Numbered from the stretch's first letter, positions 41,885 through 50,855 are shown. The stretch is 61,556 nucleotides of DNA from Desemzia sp045528445 (GCF_045528445.1 NZ_JBGQQU010000019.1:1-61556); one strand, 5' to 3'. Program-made: numbers and translations. The notes: a model not told the origin generated them from the sequence alone.

Positions 41885-42982
41885 TTATGAAATACTAGTA
41901 TATGTTTTAGGAGTATGTGTAAATACTTCACAACTATCGGCAGTTACATATACACAATCTTCAATTCTAACACCGGCAACACCGGGAACATAAATACCTG
42001 GCTCAATAGAAAAACACATACCTTCCCGAATCACTAAATCGTTTCCTTCCATAATGGAAGGAAATTCATGTACGCTGCTTCCTAAACCGTGTCCTAATCG
42101 ATGATTAAAATATTTACCGTAACCGGCATCAGTGATAATGTCTCTGGCGATTTTATCGAGTTCTCCAGCGGTTACCCCTGGTTTGACCGCTGCTATTGCC
42201 GCTTCATTCGCTTTTAAAACAATCTCATAGATTTCTCGAGCTTTTTCACTAGGTTCTCCGAAGGCAACAGTACGTGTCACGTCACTGGTATACCCATCGT
42301 GCACAACCCCTAAATCGAATAAAACAAGATCATTTTTTTGAATACGTCGATTTCCAGGAACACCATGTGGACTAGCAGCATTGTCTCCGGTTAATACCAT
42401 TGTTTCAAAACTCATATTTTTGATACCCATTTTTTTTAATTCGTATTCAATTTCAGCTACGATTTCTTGTTCTTGAATACCTTCTTTAATCGCTTTAAAC
42501 CCAATTTCTAAAGCTTTATCAGCCCATTTTCCAGCTTCACTCATTTTTTGTATTTCATCTTTTGTTTTGATTAATTTCATCCCTTGGATTTTAGGAGTAG
42601 CATCTGAAAAATTTACTTTAGGGAATACCATTTGCAATTGTTCTAGACGAGCAACAGTCAAAAACTCCTTTTCAATAGCTAAGGTTGTTAAAGATCCTGC
42701 CCGCTGTTCAACCGCTTGGCGAATCAATTCCCACGGGTTTTCATGGTCTAAGTAGTCAAATACATCATACTCCCATGCACTATTCAAAGCATCTTCTTTT
42801 TCTAAAGCTGGTACAAAAAGAAAAGGAGAAGCGTTTTTTAAAACCATCAGAGCTAAAATTCTTTCATGCGGTTCACTTTCGTAACCACTAAAGTAAGCTA
42901 CGTTTCCTGGATCATTGATAAAAACTGCTTCTTTATTTTCTTCTTCCAACCATTCTTGCAATAGTTCTAATTGTTTTAACAT
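41885..42982 (-). CDS. pepQ: Xaa-Pro dipeptidase (M24 family)
   Basis: A 365-residue prolidase. The N-terminal creatinase-like domain (about 1-130) is followed by the M24 pita-bread domain with metal ligands in LVLFDLGVVHDGYTSDVTRT (two Asp), FNHRLGHGLGSSVHEFP (His) and MCFSIEPGIYV and VRIEDCVYV (Glu). It cleaves Xaa-Pro dipeptides from peptide catabolism. It is divergent from ccpA, the arrangement seen in many lactobacilli where CcpA regulates pepQ. Cre-like sites lie in the shared gap. Confidence 0.92.
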   Translation of the reverse strand: MLKQLELLQEWLEEENKEAVFINDPGNVAYFSGYESEPHERILALMVLKNASPFLFVPALEKEDALNSAWEYDVFDYLDHENPWELIRQAVEQRAGSLTTLAIEKEFLTVARLEQLQMVFPKVNFSDATPKIQGMKLIKTKDEIQKMSEAGKWADKALEIGFKAIKEGIQEQEIVAEIEYELKKMGIKNMSFETMVLTGDNAASPHGVPGNRRIQKNDLVLFDLGVVHDGYTSDVTRTVAFGEPSEKAREIYEIVLKANEAAIAAVKPGVTAGELDKIARDIITDAGYGKYFNHRLGHGLGSSVHEFPSIMEGNDLVIREGMCFSIEPGIYVPGVAGVRIEDCVYVTADSCEVFTHTPKTYTSIS

Positions 42983-43067
42983 TTTAATGACCTACTTTCT
43001 AGAGAACTTGTTTTTCTATCTTATTGTAGCATTAAAATAGGCCAGATAACTACTTTAAAAGAACAAT

Positions 43068-43081
43068 TGAAACCGCTGTCT
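43068..43081. promoter_or_regulatory. Candidate cre site 1 (CcpA box) in pepQ-ccpA gap
   Basis: TGAAACCGCTGTCT matches the consensus TGAAANCGNTNNCA at 13 of 14 positions. It lies about 85 bases upstream of the pepQ start and 130 upstream of ccpA. Confidence 0.65.
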
Positions 43082-43114
43082 GAAAACAATTGTGAAATTT
43101 TCATGAAAATAAAT

Positions 43115-43128
43115 ATAAACCGCTTGCA
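43115..43128. promoter_or_regulatory. Candidate cre site 2 overlapping the ccpA promoter
   Basis: ATAAACCGCTTGCA matches the cre consensus at 12 of 14 positions. It overlaps TTGCAA (43125-43130), a likely ccpA -35, so binding would repress ccpA itself. Confidence 0.55.
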
Positions 43129-43213
43129 ATCTTATGATAGATTTGGTAGATTATACATATTGAAAAGTGAGATAAAAAAGTGAACAGAACTGAATTTAAA
43201 GGAGATACTTATA

Positions 43214-44224
43214 ATGGAAAAACAAACAATTACAATCTATGATGTTGCTCGTGAAGCAAATGTTTCAATGGCAACTGTTTCTCGTGTTGTTAACGGCAAC
43301 CCGAATGTAAAACCTACTACACGAAAAAAAGTTTTGGATGTTATTGATCGCTTGGATTATCGTCCAAATGCCGTAGCACGAGGTTTAGCAAGCAAGAAAA
43401 CAACGACTGTAGGAGTTATTATACCAGACGTTACGAATCTGTATTTTTCTTCTTTAGCAAGAGGGATCGATGATATTGCAACTATGTACAAATACAATAT
43501 TATTTTAGCTAACTCAGACCAAAACGATGTAAAAGAAGTTCAAGTGTTAAACACCTTACTTGCAAAACAAGTAGATGGAATCATCTACATGGGTCACAAA
43601 ATCACAGATGAAATGAGAGCTGAATTTTCCCGTTCTAAAACCCCAGTTGTTTTAGCTGGAACTGTAGATCCTGATGATCAAATGGGCAGTGTAAACATTG
43701 ATTACAAAAATGCGACAGAAGAAGTAGTCACAGAATTGATTAAATCCGGTAATGAAAGAATTGCTTTTGTTTCTGGGTTGCAAACTGAACCGATCAATGG
43801 TGTATATCGTTTAGCTGGATACAAAGAAGCATTAGAAAAAGCTAATATGGAATACGATGAAAGTTTAGTATTTGAATCAGAATATACATTTACTACTGGA
43901 GAAGAAGTCTTTACTAAGTTAGCTGAATCTGGTGCTACAGCTGCATTTGTTGGAGATGACGAATTAGCTGTAGGTATCTTGAATGGTGCACTGGACAGAG
44001 GCGTTAAAGTACCAGAAGATTTTGAAATTGTAACAGCAAATAATTCTAAATTGACTGAAATGACACGTCCAAAATTAAGTACTATTACTCAACCTCTATA
44101 TGATATTGGTGCGGTAGCAATGAGACTGTTGACTAAATTGATGAATAAGGAAGAAACAGATGAAAAAACAATTGTCTTGCCTTATCATGTAGCTAATAGA
44201 GGAACGACTCGTTCAGAGAATTAA
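43214..44224 (+). CDS. ccpA: Catabolite control protein A
   Basis: A 336-residue LacI/GalR regulator. The helix-turn-helix and hinge ITIYDVAREANVSMATVSRVVNGNPNVKPTTRKKVLDVIDRLDYRPNAVARGLA match CcpA nearly exactly, and the core contains VGVIIPDVTNLYFSSLARGIDDIA. With HPr-Ser-P as corepressor it binds cre sites and controls carbon catabolite regulation. AAAGGAGATACTTATA precedes the ATG. Two cre-like sites upstream suggest autoregulation. A strong terminator follows. Confidence 0.96.
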   Translation: MEKQTITIYDVAREANVSMATVSRVVNGNPNVKPTTRKKVLDVIDRLDYRPNAVARGLASKKTTTVGVIIPDVTNLYFSSLARGIDDIATMYKYNIILANSDQNDVKEVQVLNTLLAKQVDGIIYMGHKITDEMRAEFSRSKTPVVLAGTVDPDDQMGSVNIDYKNATEEVVTELIKSGNERIAFVSGLQTEPINGVYRLAGYKEALEKANMEYDESLVFESEYTFTTGEEVFTKLAESGATAAFVGDDELAVGILNGALDRGVKVPEDFEIVTANNSKLTEMTRPKLSTITQPLYDIGAVAMRLLTKLMNKEETDEKTIVLPYHVANRGTTRSEN

Positions 44225-44232
44225 TCATCCAA

Positions 44233-44273
44233 AAAAGCCGACCTTGGTAAATTCCAAGGTCGGCTTTTTCAGT
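44233..44273. terminator. Terminator between ccpA and the PBP gene
   Basis: AAAAAGCCGACCTTGG pairs perfectly with CCAAGGTCGGCTTTTT around TAAATT; convergent genes. Confidence 0.9.
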
Positions 44274-44278
44274 TTAAT

Positions 44279-47200
44279 CTACTCTTCGCTGTTTTCATCA
44301 TCAGGAGATGTTTCTTCAGATTCCGTTTCGTTCTCTTCACTAGATGGTGGCTGAGCACCAGATCCAGCTTTTGATTTCCAAAAAGCATTTTGGATATGAG
44401 CTGGGCTACCAATTAAGAAATCATAAGTGGTCGTACCTGGAACTTTATCACTTGCAAAAATCTCTTGTTTCGTTTGCCCAGAAATAGATACTTTAGATCC
44501 ATCTTGCAACCAACTGGAAGGAGTTGTGTTTGAATCTCTTTCTTCAAATTTTGCATATTGCAATTCTGACTGTTGGGCTGCTGCAACTGAACCAGCTGGG
44601 ACTGTAATCTCCCCAGACTTCATACCAGTTTCAGCCAATATGGTATCTGTCACGATGCCTTCTGGTTGAACAAAGGTTTTATCCGTACCTATCAAAGTAG
44701 AATTATTTTCATACACAGCATTCATTAACCTAGCCCAAAAGTTGAGATTTCTTTTACTTGGGTGAACGCCGTTTTCAGTTTCGATGGAGATATTGTCTAC
44801 GTCATAACCCATCCAAGTACTTAATGTTACTGTAGGGGTCATACCAATAAACCAAATATCTTCTCGATCATTAGATGTTCCGGTTTTTCCGGCAATATCT
44901 GCAGAGAAATTCAATAAATCTTCAGTACCTTTCACAGTACTGTTCTCCATAACTCCTCTAAGAATATCAACTGTCATATAAGCAGTTTCAGGAGTGAACA
45001 CTTTTGTCGCTTCAGATTCATGTTGGTAGATCACTTCACCATTTTTGTTTTCAATTCGTTCAATAAGGAATGCATCAACATGGGTCCCTTTATTGGCTAA
45101 TGTAGTATAAGCACTGGCCATTTCTACTATAGTTGGACCATAAGTTCTGCTGACAATCACACCTTCATCATTAACCTCTGTATTACCTGTACCGCCAAGA
45201 GCTAATGCAGCATTTTTGTATTCATTCGGATGAACAGCATCTGCACCAATTCCCATTAATGGCAGATATTCACCAGGAGCAGAGTTGTCTTCTAACATTT
45301 TTAAATAAATACGAGATGTAGGGATGTTCATGGAATTCACTAAAGATTCTCTGACAGAAACATTTTTACCTGAATAGACGTTTCCGACGTTTGTTACTTC
45401 TTTCCCTTCAATCCGTCCATTAGACCAGTTTGGCACGAATAAACGTGAATCCGACACCATACTTGCAGGTGTGATCAAACCATTTTCTAAAGCAGGAGCA
45501 TAGACTAGTATCGGTTTTATGGTCGATCCGGGTTGTCTTTCTACGTATAATCCATGATTCAGCATATTGTCCATGTAATTTGTCCCACCGACAAAAGCAA
45601 TGATTCGACCAGTTGCATTGTCTACCAGAGAAGAACCAACTTGGATATCCACCATTTTAGGAACAGATTCACCGGTTTTCGGATCTTCTTCCATTGGTTG
45701 GATATAAGAACCGCTGTCTTGATCATAAACGGCAGGAGCTTGTTTCGTTTGTCCTAAAGTAGGGCCATATTCAGAAGCCACTTTTTCTAATGCATCATGA
45801 ATGGATTTATCAATAGTGGAATACACTTTATATCCATTTAGACGTAAATCATCGTCAGCTCGTTCATAGTACTGTTGGTACAAATCAGAGTCAGCATCAA
45901 TTTCCTCTTTTGTATATCCGTCAGTCGTATAGAGCATTTCCATCACGATTGTACGAGCTTCTGTTTCCACAGCATCGTACGCGAAAGAATTTGTTTCTTG
46001 CTCGCTGTCTTGACGAAGAATGAAATCTTGTGTCAAGTCGTATTCACGTGCACTGCTGTATTCCTCTTCAGTAATATACCCCTCGCGGAACATACGGAAC
46101 AATACTTCATTTTTTCGATTAAATCCGTTTGACTGATCTTCTTTCACTTCACCTGCATTTGTATAAGGGCTATAAGTGATTGGGTTTTGTGGAAGTCCTG
46201 CGATGAAAGCCGCTTGCGGAAGTGTGAGGTCTTTGGCAGTTACACCGAAGATACCTGTTGCAGCTTCCTGTACACCAGCGATATTTTGCCCCAAACTATT
46301 TCTGCCGAATGGGGAGACATTCAGGTAAGCCTGCAATATTTCTTCCTTGGAAAAATAATTTTCTACCCGAAAGGCAATCAAGATTTCATTTACTTTTCTT
46401 TCAAAGGTAACTTCAGGAGATAAAATTTGTTGTTTGACTAATTGTTGCGTCAAAGTGGATCCGCCTGAGGATACGCTAGATCCCAGTAATTGCTGTACCA
46501 GCGCACGCAATACCGCTTTTGGAACAACTCCAGGATGTTCCCAGAAGTATTCATCTTCTGTAGCAACGATACCGTTAAGGACGTCCTCAGAAATTTCGCT
46601 TAATGGAATATTAGTCCTTTTTAAATCAGACCTAAAATCACTGATTGTTTCTCCGCCAGCATAATACATAGTAGAGGTTTGTTCTACATTGCCAATGGCT
46701 AATTGCATTTCTTCATAATCAGGCGGCTCTTGTCCGGATACCAATGAAGCGAACAACCCCATTCCAGCTCCGCCTGCAAAAGCTCCACCAATAAGCAAAA
46801 GAATCGTAAGAATAATAACAAGATTTCTAGTCACGTTGTAAGCTACATTGAAACCAAAAACAGCTTTTCCTAAGAAGGTAGAGGATTTCTCATTGTCTTC
46901 AGAAGATACCTCTGTAGAATCCATATTCTCTTCATCAGCATAAGAAGCTTCATTTTCGACAGTCTGTTCGTTATTCTTTTTTCTTTCTTCCTGGAAGGCA
47001 GTCCACTTATTTTGCAAACTTTCCTTAGTAGAAGAAAAGAAAGCTCCTATTCTCGCTAAAAGAGCCAGACTAAATGTTTTAAATGAAAGCCAGCCTTTTT
47101 TTAACCCTTTTTTACACGAAAGATAAGTCCTTTTTACAGATGATCTTACTTTGGGATAAATTTCATCACTAAAAGTTTCCCAGCTCTTACGTATAAAACG

Positions 47201-47284
47201 GGCACTTTCTTGATAAACAGACTTTCCGGTTTGTGAAATCTTATCCCATAGAGAAGGACCATTATTATTTCCAGAATCGTTCAA
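44279..47284 (-). CDS. Class A penicillin-binding protein (PBP1A-type)
   Basis: A 1001-residue bifunctional wall synthase. A basic cytoplasmic tail of about 150 residues is followed by one membrane helix (about 152-178). The glycosyltransferase domain (about 200-400) shows EDEYFWEHPGV, GGSTLTQQLVKQ and SPFGRNSLG. The transpeptidase has the active-site motif GSTIKP (SxxK), SMN (SxN) and KTGTS. A C-terminal Ser/Glu-rich tail ends the protein. It polymerises and cross-links peptidoglycan and is a beta-lactam target. It is longer than usual (700-900) because of both tails. Start is TTG 47284 with GAGGTGA 7 bases upstream. Confidence 0.93.
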   Translation of the reverse strand: MNDSGNNNGPSLWDKISQTGKSVYQESARFIRKSWETFSDEIYPKVRSSVKRTYLSCKKGLKKGWLSFKTFSLALLARIGAFFSSTKESLQNKWTAFQEERKKNNEQTVENEASYADEENMDSTEVSSEDNEKSSTFLGKAVFGFNVAYNVTRNLVIILTILLLIGGAFAGGAGMGLFASLVSGQEPPDYEEMQLAIGNVEQTSTMYYAGGETISDFRSDLKRTNIPLSEISEDVLNGIVATEDEYFWEHPGVVPKAVLRALVQQLLGSSVSSGGSTLTQQLVKQQILSPEVTFERKVNEILIAFRVENYFSKEEILQAYLNVSPFGRNSLGQNIAGVQEAATGIFGVTAKDLTLPQAAFIAGLPQNPITYSPYTNAGEVKEDQSNGFNRKNEVLFRMFREGYITEEEYSSAREYDLTQDFILRQDSEQETNSFAYDAVETEARTIVMEMLYTTDGYTKEEIDADSDLYQQYYERADDDLRLNGYKVYSTIDKSIHDALEKVASEYGPTLGQTKQAPAVYDQDSGSYIQPMEEDPKTGESVPKMVDIQVGSSLVDNATGRIIAFVGGTNYMDNMLNHGLYVERQPGSTIKPILVYAPALENGLITPASMVSDSRLFVPNWSNGRIEGKEVTNVGNVYSGKNVSVRESLVNSMNIPTSRIYLKMLEDNSAPGEYLPLMGIGADAVHPNEYKNAALALGGTGNTEVNDEGVIVSRTYGPTIVEMASAYTTLANKGTHVDAFLIERIENKNGEVIYQHESEATKVFTPETAYMTVDILRGVMENSTVKGTEDLLNFSADIAGKTGTSNDREDIWFIGMTPTVTLSTWMGYDVDNISIETENGVHPSKRNLNFWARLMNAVYENNSTLIGTDKTFVQPEGIVTDTILAETGMKSGEITVPAGSVAAAQQSELQYAKFEERDSNTTPSSWLQDGSKVSISGQTKQEIFASDKVPGTTTYDFLIGSPAHIQNAFWKSKAGSGAQPPSSEENETESEETSPDDENSEE

Positions 47285-47560
47285 ATGTAAATCACCTCAT
47301 AATCTATAAAGTATCGTTGCAAATTAGAATATAAAAAAAGGAAGTACAGTATTTCCCTATCTAAATCAGGTTCTTGTATCTTCCATATTGCTCCGCTCAT
47401 TATACCAAATATAAAAAAAAAAGAAAATTTTTATCTTAATGACAAAAAATATAGTTGCTAAAAAGTGTTATTTTGTCAACTAAACGTTCAAAATTAAAAG
47501 AACTATTCAATAAGAATTAAAATAAGGCGGTACTAAAATGAGTTTGTTTTAATTTAGCGG

Positions 47561-47590
47561 TTGACATTCTCATTATCATTCCATTATACT
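47561..47590 (+). promoter_or_regulatory. Promoter of the TrpXYZ-type importer leader
   Basis: TTGACA (47561-47566), 18-base spacer, TATACT (47585-47590). The spacer CATTATCATTCCATTA is AT-rich and Fur-box-like, but the match is weak. The region 47285-47560 upstream shows nothing further. Confidence 0.75.
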
Positions 47591-47624
47591 AATAATATCA
47601 AATTTAGATTGCGAGTGATTCTTA

Positions 47625-47699
47625 ATGAAAACACTGATAATAAAAGAACACATAAATCTGAATAATTTTTACTTTAGCTATTTTAGACGCTGTTTGTAG
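47625..47699 (+). CDS. 24-residue leader peptide rich in Phe and Tyr
   Basis: ATG 47625 (GAGTG about 8 bases upstream) opens a 25-codon frame ending TAG 47697-47699. The peptide holds the run NNFYFSYFRRC: three Phe and two Tyr in six codons (47667-47684). It lies between a good promoter and an intrinsic terminator in front of an amino-acid-type ABC importer. By analogy with enterobacterial trp and phe leaders it is probably a stalling sensor for Phe and/or Tyr. No Trp codon is present. Translation is inferred. Confidence 0.5.
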   Translation: MKTLIIKEHINLNNFYFSYFRRCL

Positions 47700-47886
47700 A
47701 CATAAACATTATGGATGCAAACAGAACCAAGTTTGTGTCTATAGTGGCTAAAGCATTTTAGAATGTTTAAAAACCAGCCGCATAGATGAAAAAATCTAAG
47801 TGGCTGCTAAAAAAATCAATCAATAATGTATACGATTTGCACCTATTTAGATTTTTATCATCTAAATAGGTGCTTTTATTTTATTT
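47672..47886 (+). promoter_or_regulatory. Folded attenuator leader with terminal terminator
   Basis: Stem 1 is CTTTAGC (47672-47678) with GCTAAAG (47747-47753); stem 2 is TAGACATAAAC (47697-47707) with GTTTGTGTCTA (47731-47741). An alternative helix is CTGTTTG (47690-47696) with CAAACAG (47718-47724). Stem 3 is CAGCCGC+TAGAT (47775-47787) with ATCTA+GTGGCTG (47794-47806). The terminator is GCACCTATTTAGAT (47839-47852) with ATCTAAATAGGTGC (47860-47873) and a T-rich tail. ATCTAA of stem 3 (47794-47799) could pair with TTAGAT of the terminator, giving an antiterminator. The 5' arm of stem 1 lies within the Phe/Tyr codons of the leader peptide. Confidence 0.6.
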
Positions 47887-47908
47887 AAAGAGAGGTGAGG
47901 AAAGAAAA

Positions 47909-47938
47909 ATGTTGCATCAAATAAATAAAAAAAACTAG
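47909..47938 (+). CDS. 9-residue upstream reading frame with strong ribosome site
   Basis: GAGAGGTGAGG is placed about 8 bases before ATG 47909, which encodes only MLHQINKKN and stops at TAG 47936-47938. The next ribosome site (AGGGGG) overlaps the stop. The arrangement suggests translational coupling or tuning of the importer gene; chance is possible. Confidence 0.35.
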   Translation: MLHQINKKN

Positions 47939-47950
47939 GGGGAAATGAAA

Positions 47951-48928
47951 ATGAAAAAAACAACACAAATGAAAAAAGTAGTAGCAGGAGGAATCACTTT
48001 ACTAGCTGGATTGGTATTAGCAGCTTGTGGTTCAGGTAGTTCGGCAGATGATGGCTCAATCGATATAGGAGTCCTGCAGTTTATGGAACACGAATCATTA
48101 AGTTCAGCTCGTAAAGGTTTTTTAGCTGAATTAGAGGATGCAGGCTACAAAGAAGGAGAAAACTTAACAGTCGACTACCAAAATGCTCAAGGAGATCAAG
48201 CGAACCTTCAAAGTATGAGTCAGCAATTGGTAGGAGAAAACGATGTTATTTTGTCTATTGCGACTCCAGCAGCTCAGTCATTAGCTAATGAAACAAGTGG
48301 AGACCCGATCCTTTTCACAGCTGTTACGGATGCTGTTGATGCAGGATTAGTCGACAGTAATGAAGCTCCAGGACGCAACATTACGGGAACAAGCGATATG
48401 GTTCCCATTGAAGAACAAATAGCACTTCTGCTTTCACTTACACCTGAAGCAGAATCGATCGGAATTATTTATAACGCTGGAGAACCCAATTCAGAGATTC
48501 AAGCAAACTTAGCTATAGAAGCTTTAGAAGCTGAAGGAGTTACTGTTGAAGTGTTAACGGTGGCCTCAACAAATGATGTACAGCAAGTATTGACAACTTT
48601 AGCACAAGATGTAGACGGATTATATATTCCAACAGACAACACACTGGCCAGTACAGCAGCAACTGTAGGAAATATTGCCATCGAATATCAATTGCCGGTT
48701 GTTGCTGGATCAGCTGAACAAGTAGAAGCTGGAGGGTTGGCAACATATGGGATCAATTATGAAGATTTAGGACGGCAAACAGCAAAAATGGCCCTGAAAA
48801 TTATTGAAGAAGATGCTGATCCAGCAGATATCGCTGTTGAAACTTCTGATAGTTTGGAATTAGTTGTCAATAAAGAAATGGCAGAAGCATTAGGTATCGA
48901 TCCGGATAGTATTGTATTGCCAGAATAA
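47951..48928 (+). CDS. ABC importer substrate-binding lipoprotein (TrpX-like)
   Basis: A 325-residue lipoprotein. The signal ends LVLAACGSGSS, a lipobox with Cys 25, so it is anchored outside the membrane. The mature part (IDIGVLQFMEHESLSSARKGFLAELEDAGY; ATPAAQSLANET; FTAVTDAVDAGLV; PGRNITGTSDMVP) matches the ABC_sub_bind family that includes the tryptophan-binding TrpX of streptococci. Ligand here may be an aromatic amino acid, supported by the Phe/Tyr-rich leader peptide. ATG 47951 fits the AGGGGGA site at 8 bases; ATG 47945 is too close. It heads the operon with permease and ATPase. Confidence 0.87.
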   Translation: MKKTTQMKKVVAGGITLLAGLVLAACGSGSSADDGSIDIGVLQFMEHESLSSARKGFLAELEDAGYKEGENLTVDYQNAQGDQANLQSMSQQLVGENDVILSIATPAAQSLANETSGDPILFTAVTDAVDAGLVDSNEAPGRNITGTSDMVPIEEQIALLLSLTPEAESIGIIYNAGEPNSEIQANLAIEALEAEGVTVEVLTVASTNDVQQVLTTLAQDVDGLYIPTDNTLASTAATVGNIAIEYQLPVVAGSAEQVEAGGLATYGINYEDLGRQTAKMALKIIEEDADPADIAVETSDSLELVVNKEMAEALGIDPDSIVLPE

Positions 48929-48967
48929 AACAATTTGCGGTTGTAAATGAAGGAGCGGTAAAAATTA

Positions 48968-49876
48968 ATGGATATTTTATTATCAAGTGCGTCCCAAGGC
49001 TTATTGTGGTCAGTGATGGCGATAGGAGTTTATTTAAATGTTCGAATCTTGAATATTACTGATTTGACAGCGGAAGGTAGTTTCCCATTAGGAGCAGCTA
49101 TTACAGCGACTTTAATTGTCAACAGGGTTCCACCATGGATAGCCGTATTGTGTGCCTTGGTTAGTGGTATGTTGGCTGGAGTCATATCAGCATTGCTGCA
49201 CACCAAATTGAAAATCCCTTCTTTGATTTCTGGAATCATTACGATGACAGGGCTTTATTCGATTAATTTAAGGGTTATGGGAAAAGCCAATGTCAATTTG
49301 TTAGGTGAACCGACTTTGATGAGAACAGTAGAATCGTGGGGCGTAGGGACAAAGCTGTCTACTTTTGTAGTAGGTGGAATCGTAGTAATTCTTGTCATTC
49401 TATGTTTAAAAGTCTTTTACAGTACAGAAACAGGATTGGCAATTCGTTCAACAGGGGACAATCCAGAGATGAGTGAAGCAAACGGGATCAATACCGATAA
49501 AATGGAAATCATCTCTTATATGTTATGTAATGGATTGATTGCCATGTCAGGTGGATTGATTGCTCAAGACAATGGATTTGCAGATATCAGTAGCGGTATC
49601 GGGACGATTGTTATCGCATTAGCTTCTATTATTATTGGGGAAGTCATTTTCCGAAATATGACATTTGCTAAACGATTGATGACTATCGTTATAGGTTCTA
49701 TTCTGTATCGTTTGATGCTGTCGTTAGTACTAGAAATGAACGTTGATCCGCAAGACCTGAAATTATTCTCTGCATTACTGCTGATTGCAGCTTTAGCCTC
49801 TCCCCTAGTTAAACTGCCAGGAAAATCGAGAAAAAATATTCGTCCACAGAATAAGAAGGGAGCCGAAGTTTTATGA
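48968..49876 (+). CDS. ABC importer permease (TrpY-like)
   Basis: A 302-residue permease of the branched-chain/ribose superfamily with about eight to nine membrane helices. It opens SQGLLWSVMAIGVYLNVRILNITDLTAEGSFPLGAAI, typical of the permease partner of TrpX-type binding proteins. The coupling region GLAIRSTGDNPEMSEANGINTDKM faces the cytoplasm. GAAGGAGCGG precedes the ATG. The stop overlaps the start of the ATPase gene. Confidence 0.9.
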   Translation: MDILLSSASQGLLWSVMAIGVYLNVRILNITDLTAEGSFPLGAAITATLIVNRVPPWIAVLCALVSGMLAGVISALLHTKLKIPSLISGIITMTGLYSINLRVMGKANVNLLGEPTLMRTVESWGVGTKLSTFVVGGIVVILVILCLKVFYSTETGLAIRSTGDNPEMSEANGINTDKMEIISYMLCNGLIAMSGGLIAQDNGFADISSGIGTIVIALASIIIGEVIFRNMTFAKRLMTIVIGSILYRLMLSLVLEMNVDPQDLKLFSALLLIAALASPLVKLPGKSRKNIRPQNKKGAEVL

Positions 49877-50676
49877 GACCTGTTTTAGAAATGAAAAATA
49901 TCCATAAAAGTTTTGAAATGGGTACAGTGAATGAGAACCACGTGTTAAAAGGGATCGATTTGACGATAAACGAAGGAGATTTTATCACGATTATTGGAGG
50001 AAATGGAGCCGGAAAATCTACCTTAATGAACAGTATTGCAGGAAGTTTTATGGTAGATGAAGGCACGATTCTGTTAGATGAAAAAGACATCACCAAAGAG
50101 CCGACAATGAAGAGAGCTAAATATATTGGCCGCGTATTTCAAGATCCTCGTATGGGAACAGCTTCTCGTTTAACTATAGAAGAAAACATGGCAGTTGCTT
50201 GGAAGAGAGGAAAAAAACGCGGGTTTGGAGTAGGAGTAAAAGAAGAGCAACGTGAACTGTTTCAAGAAGCCTTGAAACGATTGGGGTTAGGACTGGAAAA
50301 ACGAATGAAAATGGAAATTGGATTGTTATCAGGCGGACAGCGTCAAGCCGTTACGCTGTTGATGGCTAGTTTGGTAACCCCTAAATTATTATTATTGGAT
50401 GAACACACTGCTGCTTTAGATCCAAAAACCAGTCAAATGGTATTGAACTTGACCAATAAAATTATTCAGGAAGAAAACTTGACGGCTTTAATGATCACAC
50501 ATAATATGGAACAAGCTATTCAATATGGAAATCGATTGATCATGTTGAATGAAGGACATATTGTGGTGGACATTACGGGAGAAGAAAAACAACAGTTAAC
50601 CATTCCAGGTCTACTGGAATTATTCCATAAAAACAGCGGTAGTGTGTTGAATGAAGATGCCTTAATACTCAGTTAG
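49873..50676 (+). CDS. ABC importer ATP-binding protein (TrpZ-like)
   Basis: A 267-residue ATPase. Walker A is GGNGAGKST, the Q-loop VFQDPRMGT, the signature LLSGGQRQAVTLL, Walker B LLLLDEHTAALDP and switch His in ITHNMEQAIQYG. The Walker B DEHTAALDP variant (usually DEPTSALD) is typical of this subfamily. It energises the importer. The start ATG overlaps the permease stop (ATGA), so translation is coupled. A terminator follows. Confidence 0.93.
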   Translation: MRPVLEMKNIHKSFEMGTVNENHVLKGIDLTINEGDFITIIGGNGAGKSTLMNSIAGSFMVDEGTILLDEKDITKEPTMKRAKYIGRVFQDPRMGTASRLTIEENMAVAWKRGKKRGFGVGVKEEQRELFQEALKRLGLGLEKRMKMEIGLLSGGQRQAVTLLMASLVTPKLLLLDEHTAALDPKTSQMVLNLTNKIIQEENLTALMITHNMEQAIQYGNRLIMLNEGHIVVDITGEEKQQLTIPGLLELFHKNSGSVLNEDALILS

Positions 50677-50690
50677 AAGAAACCACTAAA

Positions 50691-50740
50691 AAAGGTATTT
50701 GTGTAAGAATTGTTCTCTTATACGAATACCTCTTTTTTGT
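50691..50740 (+). terminator. Terminator of the importer operon
   Basis: AGGTATT-T-GTGTAAGA pairs with TCTTATAC-G-AATACCT and is followed by CTTTTTT. Confidence 0.85.
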
Positions 50741-50855
50741 TTTTTTTTTAAGTCTCTTTGATGGATTTTTTGTTGTGACGGTTTACAATTAAAGGAGAAA
50801 CAAAAAAGGAATTCAATCCCCTTTTTTATTCAGTAGAATAGTAGGAGGTCGAAAA

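Noticed and set aside
47561..47594. Fur box in the importer promoter
   Set aside because: TCATTATCATT resembles part of a Fur site, but the palindromic match is poor (about 3 of 7 in one arm) and the operon is not an iron transporter.
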